NCBI RefSeq assembly: GCF_008807015.1
Contig: NZ_CP031700.1
Span: 682,001 to 746,000, forward strand
Origin: Neisseria zalophi
GTDB lineage: Bacteria > Pseudomonadota > Gammaproteobacteria > Burkholderiales > Neisseriaceae
Length of the DNA: 64,000 nt
Direction of reading: 5' to 3'
Shown: in pieces, positions 31,254-41,741 of the stretch
Layout: each line of letters begins with the position of its first letter
How positions within the stretch are numbered: position 1 is the stretch's first letter
The notes under the pieces: model-generated
Told to the model about the DNA's origin: nothing
Databases searched by the model: none
What the model saw: the letters and a program-made list of their open reading frames with translations, nothing else
Program-made: the position numbers and the translations under genes

Positions 31254-31352
31254 ATAGTATGCTTTATTGGCGTAGCTGAATAATGTGTTTCAGACGGCCT
31301 GAAATGAAACATTACTAACCAATCCCTTATTGATGATGTTGCCAGTAGCCTA

Positions 31353-31379
31353 TAAAAAAGCAGCATAAATATGCTGCCG
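31353..31379 (-). terminator. terminator of the small zinc-finger gene
   Basis: Read on the minus strand, GCAGCAT-ATTT-ATGCTGC is followed by a T-run (the A-run at 31354-31359 on the plus strand). It lies 3' of the leftward zinc-finger gene. Confidence 0.8.
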
Positions 31380-31392
31380 TATCCGTTTTATC

Positions 31393-31581
31393 TTAGTGAT
31401 GTTTTTTAACTTCGCCTTCTAATTTGTAGATAGTGCCGCAGTAGGGGCATTCGGCCATACCGTTAGACTCAATCGGCAGAAAGACACGCGGATGTCCGTT
31501 CCAAGATTCATTAGTTGGGCCCGAACAGTATAAAGGTAGATCGTCAGGCGTAATCACTACGGTGGATTTGGGTTCGTTCAT
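31393..31581 (-). CDS. zinc-finger domain protein (zf-CHCC type)
   Basis: This 62-residue protein has one early Cys (LYCSG), a His in the middle (WNGHPRVFLPI) and a CPYC pair. This is the CHCC pattern shared with the mitochondrial complex I subunit NDUFS6 and a family of small bacterial proteins. The role in bacteria is not established. It has a good ribosome-binding site (AAAGGAAAA) and its own terminator. Confidence 0.88.
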   Translation of the reverse strand: MNEPKSTVVITPDDLPLYCSGPTNESWNGHPRVFLPIESNGMAECPYCGTIYKLEGEVKKHH

Positions 31582-31872
31582 ATTTTTTCCTTTATTTATT
31601 ATTTATCATCACAAGATAAAGCGGATATATATTGGGCCGAATACTTTGGCAATAATGAATAGCTTATATGGTACGTCATGCCCGCATAATTTAAAAGTAT
31701 AGCGGGAAACTTTCATCACTGTTTTGAGTGTTTTGTTGCTGATTGATACGGGGATAAATAGTTTGATTATCCGATCGGATACGGTATTGAGCCGCTTGCC
31801 GTATCCGGCTTCACATGCTGTTTGAAAACACTTAGAATACTTTTTTCATAAATCACTTTTATTATAAATATT

Positions 31873-32352
31873 ATGCCTGTTTGCACCTGCCCACACTGCA
31901 AAACCCGGCTTTGGGTTAAAAACACACAGTTTAACGTTGCCCAAGGCTTCGTGGTATGTAGCAAATGCGATGGCCTATTTCAGGCCAGAGGCCACATTAC
32001 GGCTACGCCGGACGAACCCGAACCTATTGATTTGCCCAATGCTTTAACCGATACTAAGCTGATACATGCGCTTGGCCCTAAAGTTCGGGCTAAAAAAGTG
32101 TTGTCAAAAAACGAAATTGCCGAGTTGTTGGATAATATACATTCCGGGGATGAAACCAAACTTTCGGCCGAGTCTTCTCCGATTGAGCAAAAAGTAGAAG
32201 TTGTTCCAACACCGCCTGAAGCAGCCGTAACACCGGTCGTGGTACCTGCTGCCGCACAGCCTGCGAAAGAAAGTGTCAATTGGACGTTGGCGACACTGAT
32301 TGCGCTAACAGTGCTGATTATGCAACTTTTTTACATAATCTTATTAAATTAA
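31873..32352 (+). CDS. MJ0042-type zinc-ribbon membrane protein
   Basis: This 159-residue protein begins MPVCTCPHCKTRLWV with a second CSKC pair about 25 residues later (a zinc ribbon of the MJ0042 type). A Pro/Val/Ala-rich linker leads to a single C-terminal membrane helix (about 138-158). The stop is one base from the argA start, so the two are co-transcribed. Function is unknown. The topology suggests a tail-anchored cytosolic protein. Confidence 0.85.
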   Translation: MPVCTCPHCKTRLWVKNTQFNVAQGFVVCSKCDGLFQARGHITATPDEPEPIDLPNALTDTKLIHALGPKVRAKKVLSKNEIAELLDNIHSGDETKLSAESSPIEQKVEVVPTPPEAAVTPVVVPAAAQPAKESVNWTLATLIALTVLIMQLFYIILLN

Positions 32353-32353
32353 T

Positions 32354-33676
32354 ATGACTAATGTTGTCGACTTTATCAGTGATTTTCGGGAAGCCGCGCC
32401 TTATATCCAATATTTGCGCGGTAAAACGCTGGTGGTCGGCGTGGCCGATAGTTTGCTTTCCGGTGAAACACTCCGAACGCTGGCAACGGATTTAAATCTG
32501 ATTGCCGGCTTAGGTGTGCGCTTGGTGGTTGTACATGGTTCCCGTACGCAAATCAATGCCTTAGATACCGTTGCCGGCCGTTCGCCGGAATATTACAATG
32601 GCCGTCGCATTACTGACGACGATACTTTAATCCATGCAAAGCAGGCTTGCGGTATGATTCGTAGCGATATTGAAGCTGCTTTGTTGACAGGTATCGCTCA
32701 CACACCTTTCCGCAGCCGCCCGTTAAGTATTGCCGGCGGCAATTTTGTTTCCGCCCGGCCGCTCGGTGTGATAGACGGAATTGATATGTGCCACACCGGT
32801 ATTGTGCGCAAAGTCGATACTGAAGGTATCCGCAGCCGTCTGAATGACGGGGCTTTGGTGCTAATCAGCCCGATAGGTCATTCACTCAGCGGTAAAACAT
32901 TCAATTTGAGTATGGGCGATATTGCCGAAGCGGCGGCGATTGCGTTGCAGGCGGAAAAACTGGTATACCTAATTGAAGAAGAAGGCATTATTGATGCGCA
33001 GGGCGAGGTATGGAGCAACCTTTCCGCACAAGAAGCCCGCACCTTACTCGATAATCAAACAGTTTCCCCAGAGCAGCGCAGATTGTTGCAATCTGCTGTG
33101 AATGCGGTGGAAAATGGTATTAAGCGTACTCAGATTCTCAGCGGCCGTAAAAATGGCAGCCTGATTGCGGAATTGTTTACCCGTCACGGGGTGGGCACTT
33201 CTATTGCACTGGATGCGTTTATGCATATTCGTGAGGCGCAAATCGGCGATATTCCGGAAATTACTAATCTGATACGCCCGCTTGAAGAACAGGGGGTTCT
33301 GTTGCGCCGCAGCCGGGAATATTTGGAAAACCATATCGGTGAGTTTTCGGTTTTGGAGCATGATAATCAGATTTACGGTTGCGTCGCCCTGAAAACCTTT
33401 CCTGATAGCGATGCGGGGGAGTTGGCCTGTTTGGTGGTGTTGCCTGAAGCGCGAGACAGCGGCTATGGGGAACGCCTGCTCGAACACTTGATTCATCAGG
33501 CACGCAAACGCCATATCCTCCGCCTGTTTGCTTTATCAACCCATACCGGGGAATGGTTTATCGAACGTGGTTTTCAGACGGCCTCTTCCGAAGAATTACC
33601 TGCGGGTAGGTTGAGTGAGTATCTTGAAAGCAAGCGCCGTTCTAAAGTATTTGTTTATCATATTAAACCTGAGTAG
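32354..33676 (+). CDS. argA: N-acetylglutamate synthase
   Basis: This 440-residue protein joins an amino-acid-kinase-like domain (residues about 20-280, arginine-sensing) to a C-terminal GNAT acetyltransferase domain (about 290-440, with LVVLPEARDSGYGERLLEHL as the acetyl-CoA loop). It makes N-acetylglutamate from glutamate and acetyl-CoA, the first step of arginine synthesis. It is translated in the same transcript as the zinc-ribbon protein and ends at an uptake-sequence terminator. Confidence 0.96.
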   Translation: MTNVVDFISDFREAAPYIQYLRGKTLVVGVADSLLSGETLRTLATDLNLIAGLGVRLVVVHGSRTQINALDTVAGRSPEYYNGRRITDDDTLIHAKQACGMIRSDIEAALLTGIAHTPFRSRPLSIAGGNFVSARPLGVIDGIDMCHTGIVRKVDTEGIRSRLNDGALVLISPIGHSLSGKTFNLSMGDIAEAAAIALQAEKLVYLIEEEGIIDAQGEVWSNLSAQEARTLLDNQTVSPEQRRLLQSAVNAVENGIKRTQILSGRKNGSLIAELFTRHGVGTSIALDAFMHIREAQIGDIPEITNLIRPLEEQGVLLRRSREYLENHIGEFSVLEHDNQIYGCVALKTFPDSDAGELACLVVLPEARDSGYGERLLEHLIHQARKRHILRLFALSTHTGEWFIERGFQTASSEELPAGRLSEYLESKRRSKVFVYHIKPE

Positions 33677-33707
33677 TATTTGAGAATTATTTTTATAAAC
33701 TCAATAA

Positions 33708-33740
33708 CAAGGCCGTCTGAAATTATTTCAGACGGCCTTG
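33708..33740. terminator. bidirectional uptake-sequence terminator
   Basis: CAAGGCCGTCTGAAAT (33708-33723) and its inverse ending at 33740 lie between convergent argA and the YceI lipoprotein gene. Confidence 0.88.
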
Positions 33741-33793
33741 TTTATAATAAACCCGACTTCTACATCATTGCCGTAGATAGCGGCTTAATCCGA

Positions 33794-34450
33794 TTATTCC
33801 GCCGAGCGTTTAAATTCAGCACTGAAGCTGACCGGAACTTGTTCAACAATGGAAGACAAGCCCATTACTTCTACCAGTTTGGCCACACCTTGAACCATAT
33901 CCATTTTTTTCACATCCAATAATACAGGTGCTAAGGTATTCACTGAGATGCTGTCTGCGCTATTGCGTTGAACAGATAAATCGGCCTCAATATCTAGTTT
34001 TTGGCCGTGAATATTTAAACTTAGTGGCTGTTTCAGATGTAGGGATTCGCCTACTTCCAGCATATTGACTGCGTTTGGATCTAATTTACCGCTAATTTCT
34101 GCTTGTGGGAATTGGGCAATTTCAAAAACCCAATCTTTTAAACGTTGGTCGCGTATATCAATATTGGTTTTTACACTGGATAAGTCCACATTCATGGTGA
34201 AATTGCCTTCTTTATCCAAGCGGGCGGTAGAAGTGGTAAAAGATGATTGTTCGGTGATGCTATTGAGTTGTTTGTTGATTTTGCTGCTTAAAAAGATAAC
34301 TTGGCTGTTTTCTGCTGTCCATGCCGCAGCGTCATGGGGAACTTGTTGAGCGGCAACAGGTGCATTTTCAGCTTGGTTGGTATTGGCTTGGTCGGGGGCA
34401 CAAGCTGCCAATGCAAAAACAGTCATAATAGCGGCAATACTTTTTTTCAT
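33794..34450 (-). CDS. YceI-domain lipoprotein
   Basis: This 218-residue protein has a lipoprotein signal (lipobox LAAC, Cys17) and a YceI/lipocalin-like barrel over residues 45-215 (including SSVKTNIDIRDQRLKDWVFE). YceI proteins bind isoprenoid quinones or similar lipids in the periplasm. Lipid-anchored forms occur in Neisseria. It stands alone. The divergent start side is AT-rich and contains no clear operator. Confidence 0.9.
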   Translation of the reverse strand: MKKSIAAIMTVFALAACAPDQANTNQAENAPVAAQQVPHDAAAWTAENSQVIFLSSKINKQLNSITEQSSFTTSTARLDKEGNFTMNVDLSSVKTNIDIRDQRLKDWVFEIAQFPQAEISGKLDPNAVNMLEVGESLHLKQPLSLNIHGQKLDIEADLSVQRNSADSISVNTLAPVLLDVKKMDMVQGVAKLVEVMGLSSIVEQVPVSFSAEFKRSAE

Positions 34451-34693
34451 GATAATTTCCTTTTATTGAGAATATAAGAGTAAAAAAATTTCAATGATTA
34501 TGTAAAAAAGATACGAGTATTATTAATGACGATTTAAAAGGTAATTTCTAACAAATTTTTGAAAAATATTTATAATATTTTGTTTAATAAGAATATTAAA
34601 TTGAAATAAAATGATAATACCGAACTATTAAATTGGGCATTATTTATATCTTATTAAAAGGCTTGGATATTTTAGATGGCTTGATGATGGCGT

Positions 34694-36496
34694 TTATGTG
34701 CCTTCTGCAAACTCGGAACAAATTCCCAAGACTTCGTCACCAAACTGCTTGATTTTAGCGTCGCCCATGCCGTAGATATGGTGTAAGTCGGCATGGCTGT
34801 GCGGCATGTTTTCCACAATTTCCCTAAGCGTGCGGTCACCGAAAATGACATAAGCGGGCACGTTATCATCGTCTGCCCGTTGTTTACGCCAGCTTCTCAG
34901 CGCTTGCCAGATACGTTCTTCGCGTTCGGTACGCAGCCATGCTTCTTGCGGTTTTTGGGTGGCGGCTTTGTCGCGTTTGAGTGGTCGCAGCCAAACTTGG
35001 GCATCGCCTTTGAGTACTTTTTTGGCTGCTTCGGTGAGTTGCAGCGATTGGTGAAGTAGTGGATTAACGGTCAGATAGCCGAGGCTGATGCATTGACGGA
35101 TGATGCCGCGCCATTCTTTGTCGGTAAAATTATCGCCGATACCGAAAGTGGATAAACGCTGATGACCGTTGCGGATAATCCAATCATCATTTTTACCTTT
35201 GAGTACATTAATCACATAGCCGGTGGCAAATTGCTGGCCGACGCGGTAAATGCAGCTTAATAGTTTTTGTACCGGTATGGTGCCGTCAAAACGGGTAGGG
35301 GGATGCAGGCAGTTGTCGCAATGGCCGCAGGGTTCGCTGTCTTCACCGAAATGTTTGAGCAGCAATACGCGGCGGCATTCGGCGGTTTCGCAAACGGCCA
35401 GCATGGCATCGAGTTTTTGCAGTTCGACCTGTTTTTGTGCTTCGTCGCTGTTGCCGGTTTGAATGCGCTCGCGTAGTAATACCCAATCGTTCAGGCCGTA
35501 ACATAGCCAACTGGCGGCGGGTAGGCCGTCGCGTCCGGCTCGGCCGGATTCCTGATAAAAATGCTCTACGCTTTGCGGCATATCAAGGTGGGCGACAAAA
35601 CGCACATCGGGCTTGTCGATACCCATGCCGAACGCCACGGTGGCAACAACAATTACGCCGTCTTCACGGGTGAAACGTTGCTGGTTGGCTTCGCGAATGT
35701 CCATACTCAGGCCGGCATGATAGGGAATGGCATCCAAACCGTGTTCACATAAAAAACGGGCGGTATCTTCCACTTTTTTACGGCTCAGACAATAAACAAT
35801 GCCGCTTTGTCCGGCCATCTGTTTCATAATGAAATCAAGCAGCTGTTTTTTGCCGTTGTTTTTTTCAATGACTTGATAATAGATATTGGGGCGGTCGAAA
35901 CCGGCCACAAATTCGGCGGCATCTTCCAAGTGCAGATGGTGCTTGATATCGGCACGGGTGGCGGCATCGGCGGTGGCTGTGAGCGCAATGCGGGGTACAT
36001 TCGGATAGCGGTTGGCAAGGATGCCGAGCTGTTGGTATTCCGGGCGGAAATCGTGCCCCCACTGGCTCACGCAATGGGCTTCGTCGATGGCAAACAGGCT
36101 TAAAGTATGTTGGTCGAGAAAACGCAGGAAGCGTTCGGTAACCAAACGTTCTGGTGCGACATAAAGCAGTTTCAGACGGCCTGTTTGAATATCGTCGGCA
36201 ATTTGTCTGGCTTCGTCCGGCGTTGTACTACTGTGTACGCATGCAGCGGGCACGCCGGCGGCGTGGAGTGCGGCAACTTGATCGTTCATTAAGGCAATCA
36301 GCGGCGATACAACGATGGCTACCCCTTCGCGCATTAGGGCGGGAATCTGATAACAGAGTGATTTGCCGCCGCCGGTCGGCATCAATACCAATAAGCTTTG
36401 GCCGCCTGCCAGTGTCTCCACAATTTCGGCTTGGCTGCCGCGAAATTCGGGATAGCCGAAAACATCATGCAGAATCTGGTGGGCGGATGGGGGCAT
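34694..36496 (-). CDS. recQ: ATP-dependent DNA helicase RecQ (single-HRDC form)
   Basis: This 600-residue protein has Walker A TGGGKS (41-46), DEAH at 138-141, and helicase motifs through residue ~330. A zinc site ([19 protein letters not shown]) and RQC domain follow. One HRDC domain occupies the last ~75 residues. RecQ unwinds DNA 3'-5' in RecF-type recombination and, in Neisseria, supports pilin variation. Pathogenic Neisseria RecQ is known to carry three HRDC domains and be longer. Here the frame stops cleanly after one. Confidence 0.95.
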   Translation of the reverse strand: MPPSAHQILHDVFGYPEFRGSQAEIVETLAGGQSLLVLMPTGGGKSLCYQIPALMREGVAIVVSPLIALMNDQVAALHAAGVPAACVHSSTTPDEARQIADDIQTGRLKLLYVAPERLVTERFLRFLDQHTLSLFAIDEAHCVSQWGHDFRPEYQQLGILANRYPNVPRIALTATADAATRADIKHHLHLEDAAEFVAGFDRPNIYYQVIEKNNGKKQLLDFIMKQMAGQSGIVYCLSRKKVEDTARFLCEHGLDAIPYHAGLSMDIREANQQRFTREDGVIVVATVAFGMGIDKPDVRFVAHLDMPQSVEHFYQESGRAGRDGLPAASWLCYGLNDWVLLRERIQTGNSDEAQKQVELQKLDAMLAVCETAECRRVLLLKHFGEDSEPCGHCDNCLHPPTRFDGTIPVQKLLSCIYRVGQQFATGYVINVLKGKNDDWIIRNGHQRLSTFGIGDNFTDKEWRGIIRQCISLGYLTVNPLLHQSLQLTEAAKKVLKGDAQVWLRPLKRDKAATQKPQEAWLRTEREERIWQALRSWRKQRADDDNVPAYVIFGDRTLREIVENMPHSHADLHHIYGMGDAKIKQFGDEVLGICSEFAEGT

Positions 36497-36660
36497 CGGG
36501 GGGCGTCCGTATCGGGGAAAATGGGAAATGTGTATTTTAGCGTTTTTTCGGTATGTCTGCCGAAATGAGGGTGATAGAAGTAGGAAGAGGTAGTACTGAT
36601 AATATATATGAGCTGGTTTGACTAGGTTTTTTTATGACGTTTTTACGATAACTTTTTAAA

Positions 36661-36690
36661 TAGGCCGTCTGAAAGGTTTCAGACGGCCTA
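36661..36690. terminator. uptake-sequence terminator
   Basis: TAGGCCGTCTGAAA (36661-36674) and TTTCAGACGGCCTA (36677-36690) form a perfect stem 3' of the LprI-like lipoprotein gene. Confidence 0.88.
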
Positions 36691-36712
36691 TATTATAAGC
36701 TGAAGGAGTAAA

Positions 36713-37738
36713 TCAGTTAATGGTATAACCGCGTAAATATTGGCTGCGCTCGCGGGTCATGCGGGTGTCGCATTGAAGGCGTAAATATTCTGCCTGTAAG
36801 TTGCTATCGGCTTGGGCAGCAGCTTGGCGGCAATGATTGTCTTTACTTTGAATCCAGCTGCGCTGTTCGTTGAGCAGTTCTTTTTGAACATTTTGATCAA
36901 TACTGCGCCATATTCTGTTGATTTCGTTATTGGCCGCCTGATTGTTGCCTTGAGCCTGCTCCAATTCATTGGCGGAAAACGTAATCTCATTACGGCGGGA
37001 TTCGGGGCTCAATATTTCGGGTGATGAGGCGGCATTGGCCGATTCATCGAAGACATTACTGGCGGCATTGTTTTCTAAAATATCTTCGGGATCGGCTAAT
37101 GGCGGATCATCATAAGCTTCTTTGCTCATATTGAGCGCATCTTCACGTTTTACAGCCTTGCCATCGATAATCAAAATATTTTTCACGCCATACGGGAGCA
37201 GAGCGGAACTGATGTTTTGAGCCATCACGGTCACGGCATTGTCTTCATAATCCACGGAAGCAGTATTGGTGGAAATTTCTGGGGTGTAGCTGATTTTTTG
37301 CGTGAATGCACCTTGATTGTAGTTAAGATTGCTGCCTTGAATACGCTCCTGTATCAGTTGGCCGATGGTTTTGCCACTGCCGTAAATCAACGGGCTGTTG
37401 GTTTCGGCCATAGTGAGAATATTGCTCGGAATTTTGATGGTTAAATCAGCACCGCAAATCGGGCTGCCGCTTTGATTATCTTGGGCGGCATTCTCCAATG
37501 AGATTTCCAATTGGGTGGCGGCAGCAATCACTTTATCGGCATCGATAAACTGGCGGCTGTCATTGCGGGCAAAGGATTGCGCTTCTTCTTTAATAATGTC
37601 TTGGACATTGGTGCGGATATTCTGGGCGACGGCCGGGTTGCTACAGGCCAGTTCGGGGGTGTTTTGTTTAGGCGCATCTTCACTGCAGGCTGCAAGAGAG
37701 GCTGCTATGATAGATAAAGTGAGTAGTTTTTTATACAT
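36713..37738 (-). CDS. lipoprotein with C-terminal LprI-like (DUF1311) domain
   Basis: This 341-residue protein has a lipoprotein signal (lipobox LAAC, Cys18) and a long acidic/polar middle. The C-terminal ~75 residues (INRIWRSIDQNVQKELLNEQ, then two Cys and Arg/Tyr-rich end) look like the LprI/DUF1311 domain. Some DUF1311 proteins inhibit lysozyme, and others are of unknown role. The rest of the protein has no family I can name. A signal peptide plus lipobox places it on the envelope. Confidence 0.78.
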   Translation of the reverse strand: MYKKLLTLSIIAASLAACSEDAPKQNTPELACSNPAVAQNIRTNVQDIIKEEAQSFARNDSRQFIDADKVIAAATQLEISLENAAQDNQSGSPICGADLTIKIPSNILTMAETNSPLIYGSGKTIGQLIQERIQGSNLNYNQGAFTQKISYTPEISTNTASVDYEDNAVTVMAQNISSALLPYGVKNILIIDGKAVKREDALNMSKEAYDDPPLADPEDILENNAASNVFDESANAASSPEILSPESRRNEITFSANELEQAQGNNQAANNEINRIWRSIDQNVQKELLNEQRSWIQSKDNHCRQAAAQADSNLQAEYLRLQCDTRMTRERSQYLRGYTIN

Positions 37739-37782
37739 TGTTGTCCTTATGGGTAGGAATGGTTTTCAGACGGCATCATAAC

Positions 37783-37822
37783 AAAAGCACCGACAACAGT
37801 TAATATGTTGCCGGTGCTTTTT
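37783..37822 (-). terminator. terminator after gltS
   Basis: AAAAGCACCG-ACAAC and GTTG-CCGGTGCTTTT form an imperfect long stem with flanking A and T runs, 3' of leftward gltS and upstream of the lipoprotein gene. Confidence 0.8.
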
Positions 37823-37836
37823 ATTTTGCTTGCATT

Positions 37837-39078
37837 TTATTGGATGAAATTTACAAAAACGGTGAGAATGGTGGCATTAACTATATCAACGAAAAACGCA
37901 CCTACCATCGGCACAATTAAGAAGGCTTTGTGGGAAGGGCCGAAGCGTTCAGTAACCGATTGCATATTGGCAATCGCCGTAGGGGTCGCACCCATACCAA
38001 AGCCGCAGTGACCGCCGGCGAGCACGGCTGCATCGTAATTGCGTCCCATCAATACATAAGTCACAAAAGTTGCATAAAGCACCATCACCACAACTTGTAC
38101 GATAAGGATAATGGTAACAGGGCCTGCCAAACCGGCAAGATCCCATAATTTCAGGCTCAATAGTGCTATCGCCAAAAATATCGACAGCGAAGCATTGCCG
38201 AATACATCAATGGCACGGTCGAACATATTGAATTTGAATACGAATGTTAGAATATTGCGTAAAATCACGCCGCCGCCCAATGCCCATACGAATTTAGGCA
38301 GATTGAATAAATATTCTTCGTCGATACCGTCCATGATTTCTGCAAAGGCCAAACATGCGGCAAACATGGCGATGGTTTCAATGGCTGAGCTAGCGGTAAT
38401 CAGGCGGGTTTGTTCGGGATGTTCGAATACGTCGCCTGCACTTTTTTCCGGATCATCATCGCTATAACCGGCTGCCTGTGCTTTTATTGTTTCTGCATCT
38501 AAAGGCTTGAGCCCCATTCTGTTAATCAAACGACGGGCAACGGGGCCGCCAATCAAGCCGCCGGCAACCAAGCCGAAGGTGGCGCTGGCTATACCTAAAC
38601 CGGTAGCGCCGGTCAAACCATATTCCTGTTCGAAAATCGGCCCCCATGCGCCTGCTGTACCATGACCGCCGGTAAGGGTGACCGAACCTGTCATCAGGCC
38701 GATTAAGGGGTTTTCACCCAAGGCAGTCGCAATACCTACGCCGACGGCATCTTGGATAAAGATAAAGAAGCTGACAATGGCAGTAAATAAAACCAAAGGC
38801 ACCCCACCGGCTTTCAAGCGTGAAAAGTCGGCACTCAAGCCGATAGAGATAAAGAAAATCAACATAAAGGTATCTTGCAACGGCTTTTCAAATGTAAAGA
38901 CCACCCCGTAAGCCGCATGCAGGGCATACAGTATAGCGGCGGCAACCAACCCGCCTGCTACCGGCTCGGGAATATTGAAGTTTTGCAAAAATTTGATTTT
39001 GTTGACCAACAGTTTGCCCACTAACAAAACGATCGTGGCGGCAATCAGGGTGTAATAACTGTTAAAGACCCATTCCAT
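37837..39078 (-). CDS. gltS: sodium/glutamate symporter
   Basis: This 413-residue protein has ten or more membrane segments with the GltS-type inverted halves, including GSVTLTGGHGTAGAWG (first half) and AGGHCGFGMGATPTAIANM (second half) as re-entrant loop motifs. It couples glutamate uptake to sodium. The AGAAAGAAG ribosome-binding site precedes the ATG at 39078. Monocistronic. Confidence 0.96.
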   Translation of the reverse strand: MEWVFNSYYTLIAATIVLLVGKLLVNKIKFLQNFNIPEPVAGGLVAAAILYALHAAYGVVFTFEKPLQDTFMLIFFISIGLSADFSRLKAGGVPLVLFTAIVSFFIFIQDAVGVGIATALGENPLIGLMTGSVTLTGGHGTAGAWGPIFEQEYGLTGATGLGIASATFGLVAGGLIGGPVARRLINRMGLKPLDAETIKAQAAGYSDDDPEKSAGDVFEHPEQTRLITASSAIETIAMFAACLAFAEIMDGIDEEYLFNLPKFVWALGGGVILRNILTFVFKFNMFDRAIDVFGNASLSIFLAIALLSLKLWDLAGLAGPVTIILIVQVVVMVLYATFVTYVLMGRNYDAAVLAGGHCGFGMGATPTAIANMQSVTERFGPSHKAFLIVPMVGAFFVDIVNATILTVFVNFIQ

Positions 39079-39429
39079 AATTTCTTCTTTCTGAGGATAA
39101 AGCAGTCAAAATAAAAGACGGCGGCAAACACCGTTAGGGAATTGGATATTAGGATAATGGTTAAAGTTTGTCAAAACGTGTTTTTATTATGGGGTGGTAA
39201 TGTGTTTTAATCGTATGTTTTTATAAATAAAGGTTATTTTGTAAGTATATTGTTTTGTAATCATTTATGCGGTCGGAAGTAGGTAAATTATTTCAGACGG
39301 CTTTTATAAAATGTTCAAAATTATTGATTGCCACTATAGGAAAAATCCTTTTATCTGTTGCCGGTTATTTGATTATATAATCGCTCATTTGTGTGTCGGC
39401 AAAAGCCGATTAATCCTGATTGAGGTGCT
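39079..39429. other. divergent intergenic region gltS-truA
   Basis: 351 bp without a gene. It must hold promoters for gltS and truA. One lone uptake sequence (TTCAGACGGC 39292-39301) lies in it. No operator or hairpin beyond that was identified. Confidence 0.5.
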
Positions 39430-40248
39430 ATGTTTTCCGATATATCTGCCGACAACCGCTTACCGCTGCAACGTTGGGCATTGATATTGTCTTACGATGG
39501 CAGCGGGTTTCACGGCTGGCAGAAGCAGGCGGATGCCGCTACCGTGCAAGAAACATTGGAATCCGCGCTGGCGCAAATAGCAGGCGAACCGATTCATACC
39601 GTTGTGGCGGGGCGAACCGATGCGGGCGTGCATGCTACGGCACAAGTGGTTCATTTCGATACAGTCGTAAAACGCCCGTCTCAGGCGTGGATAAGGGGAG
39701 TAAATGCATTTTTGCCACCGACTGTGGCGGTGTGGCATGCTCAAGCGGTAGCACCGCGTTTTCATGCCCGTTTTGATGCTTATGGGCGCCGCTACCGTTA
39801 TGTATTGTCTTCATCGGCTGTTCGTAATCCGTTGTTGGCGGGTAAAGCAGGGTGGGTGCACTACGGCTTGGATATGCAAAAAATGCGGCAGGCGGCGGCT
39901 TTGTTAATCGGACGGCACGATTTCTCAAGTTTCAGAGCTTCCGAATGTCAGGCTAAATCACCGGTTAAGACGATTTACAGTGCCGAATTAAACGGAACGC
40001 CCGAGTTAATGACGCTCGACCTACACGGCAATGCGTTTCTTCACCACATGGTGCGCAATATTATGGGCGCGCTGGTATATGTAGGCAGCGACCGTTTGAG
40101 TGTTGAGGGGTTTGCCGAGCTGATGGCCGCGCGCAACCGTCAATATGCACCGCCGACATTAATGCCGGATGGTTTATATCTGACCGGTGTAGATTATCCG
40201 CCGGAATGGGGCGTGGCAACACCACCTGTTCCGTCATGGTTATGGTGA
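39430..40248 (+). CDS. truA: tRNA pseudouridine(38-40) synthase
   Basis: This 272-residue enzyme makes pseudouridine at positions 38-40 of the anticodon arm. The catalytic Asp is D64 in [10 protein letters not shown], and later motifs [14 protein letters not shown] and HMVRNIMG match the family. It stands alone, with an uptake-sequence terminator directly downstream. Confidence 0.97.
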   Translation: MFSDISADNRLPLQRWALILSYDGSGFHGWQKQADAATVQETLESALAQIAGEPIHTVVAGRTDAGVHATAQVVHFDTVVKRPSQAWIRGVNAFLPPTVAVWHAQAVAPRFHARFDAYGRRYRYVLSSSAVRNPLLAGKAGWVHYGLDMQKMRQAAALLIGRHDFSSFRASECQAKSPVKTIYSAELNGTPELMTLDLHGNAFLHHMVRNIMGALVYVGSDRLSVEGFAELMAARNRQYAPPTLMPDGLYLTGVDYPPEWGVATPPVPSWLW

Positions 40249-40260
40249 AGTTGATAGATT

Positions 40261-40295
40261 AAAAAGCCGTCTGAATATGTTCAGACGGCTTTTTA
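40261..40295. terminator. bidirectional uptake-sequence terminator
   Basis: AAAAAGCCGTCTGAA and TTCAGACGGCTTTTT flank a four-base loop between convergent truA and the antiporter gene. The outer base differs from the AGG form (AAGCCGTCTGAA). Confidence 0.88.
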
Positions 40296-40322
40296 ACTTA
40301 AATGCATACTTTATTTATAAAT

Positions 40323-41741
40323 TTATAACAGCTGCCAAATAAAGAAAATAAAAGTATGGATGATAAACAGCGGCACTAAAATACCAAACGACCAAGCCAT
40401 ATAGCCGAAGAAGCTCGGCATCGGTACTTTACGTTGTTCGGCAATGGCTTTCACCATAAAGTTTGGCGCATTCCCGATATAGCTTAAAGCACCCATAAAA
40501 ACCGAACCCATAGATACAGCCAGTAAAGTATGGAAAAGATGGCCGGTCATTAAAGATTGGGCATCGCCGCCTGCCATATTGAAGAAAACCAAATAAGTCG
40601 GTGCATTATCTAAGAAGGCAGAGAGAATACCGGTCATCCAGAAATACATGGCGTTAATCGGTTCTCCTGCATTATTGTGTACCAACGCAATCAAGGCGGA
40701 AAAAGCACCGGCTTCACCTGCCTGCAAAATTGCAATAACAGGAGTGATGGTAATAAAAATACCTAAAAACAATTTGCCTACTTCCAAAATCGGATCCCAG
40801 TTGAATTCGTTACCGGCACGAACCTGTTTGGGCGTGATGGCTAGAGAAATCAAAGCAAATACCAATAGCAGAATATCACGCAGCAAATTGGGCAATAAAT
40901 AATGCGTACCTAAAACATCAATACCCGGGTGATCGGGTTTCCACAAGCCGGACATCAATACTGAAGCAACCACACCGGCCAACAATAGGAAGTTCCATTT
41001 GCCGAAAATCCGCAAAGGGCTGTCGGGTGAGGGGTCTTCATCAGCGATTTCGTCTTCTTTTGTAAAAAAATAGCGATCAATAAAGTAAAACACGGTCAAC
41101 AAGCAGGCAGAACTCAATAATACCGGTACCATCATGTGTTGAACGGTCCAAGCAAAGTCTACCCCTTTTAAGAAGCCTAAAAACAGCGGAGGGTCACCTA
41201 AAGGAGTAAGCCCGCCACCGATATTGGCCACTAAGAAAATAAAGAAAACAACCACATGAACTTTATGTTTGCGGTTATCGTTGGCTTTCAGAATCGGGCG
41301 TATCAATAGCATAGCAGCACCGGTCGTGCCCATAATAGAGGCCAAAACCGTACCGATAGCCAGAATAATCGTATTCATACGCGGGCTACCGTGTAGATTA
41401 CCCCATACCAAAATACCGCCCGAAATTGTATAGAGCGCAAAGAGCAGTATGATAAACGGGATATATTCTGCAATCATGGCATGGGCAACGGTATGGACAG
41501 CTTCACCAAAACCAAACACCATCACAAACGGAATCAGAAACAACAATGTCCAAATGGCCGTAATTTTACCGAAGTGGTGATGCCAGGTATGTGAAAACAG
41601 TAACGGGCCGGTGGCAATAGAAAGCAAGATTAATACAAACGGCATGCCCCATAAGAGGCTTAAAGTAGCACCGTCTAACGAGGCTGCCATGGCCGGAACC
41701 GGCGCAAGCAGCAGAGGAAGTAGGGCGGCAGAAAGTCGCAT
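40323..41741 (-). CDS. sodium:proton antiporter, NhaD type
   Basis: This 472-residue protein has about a dozen membrane segments. It opens with a hydrophobic signal-like helix and carries IGGGLTPLGDPPLFLGFL, SAFLDNAPTYLVFFN and GNAPNFMVKAIAEQ, which are hallmarks of NhaD-type members of the ion transporter superfamily. These export sodium in exchange for protons. Gene symbol nhaD is likely but not certain. The ribosome-binding site AAGGA is 7 bases from the ATG, and a structured leader lies upstream. Confidence 0.88.
   Translation of the reverse strand: MRLSAALLPLLLAPVPAMAASLDGATLSLLWGMPFVLILLSIATGPLLFSHTWHHHFGKITAIWTLLFLIPFVMVFGFGEAVHTVAHAMIAEYIPFIILLFALYTISGGILVWGNLHGSPRMNTIILAIGTVLASIMGTTGAAMLLIRPILKANDNRKHKVHVVVFFIFLVANIGGGLTPLGDPPLFLGFLKGVDFAWTVQHMMVPVLLSSACLLTVFYFIDRYFFTKEDEIADEDPSPDSPLRIFGKWNFLLLAGVVASVLMSGLWKPDHPGIDVLGTHYLLPNLLRDILLLVFALISLAITPKQVRAGNEFNWDPILEVGKLFLGIFITITPVIAILQAGEAGAFSALIALVHNNAGEPINAMYFWMTGILSAFLDNAPTYLVFFNMAGGDAQSLMTGHLFHTLLAVSMGSVFMGALSYIGNAPNFMVKAIAEQRKVPMPSFFGYMAWSFGILVPLFIIHTFIFFIWQLL

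Noticed and set aside
34590..34625. A TGATAAT-rich stretch as a Fur box between the YceI and recQ genes.
   Set aside because: Only one weak half-site in AT-rich DNA, and no iron-related gene beside it.
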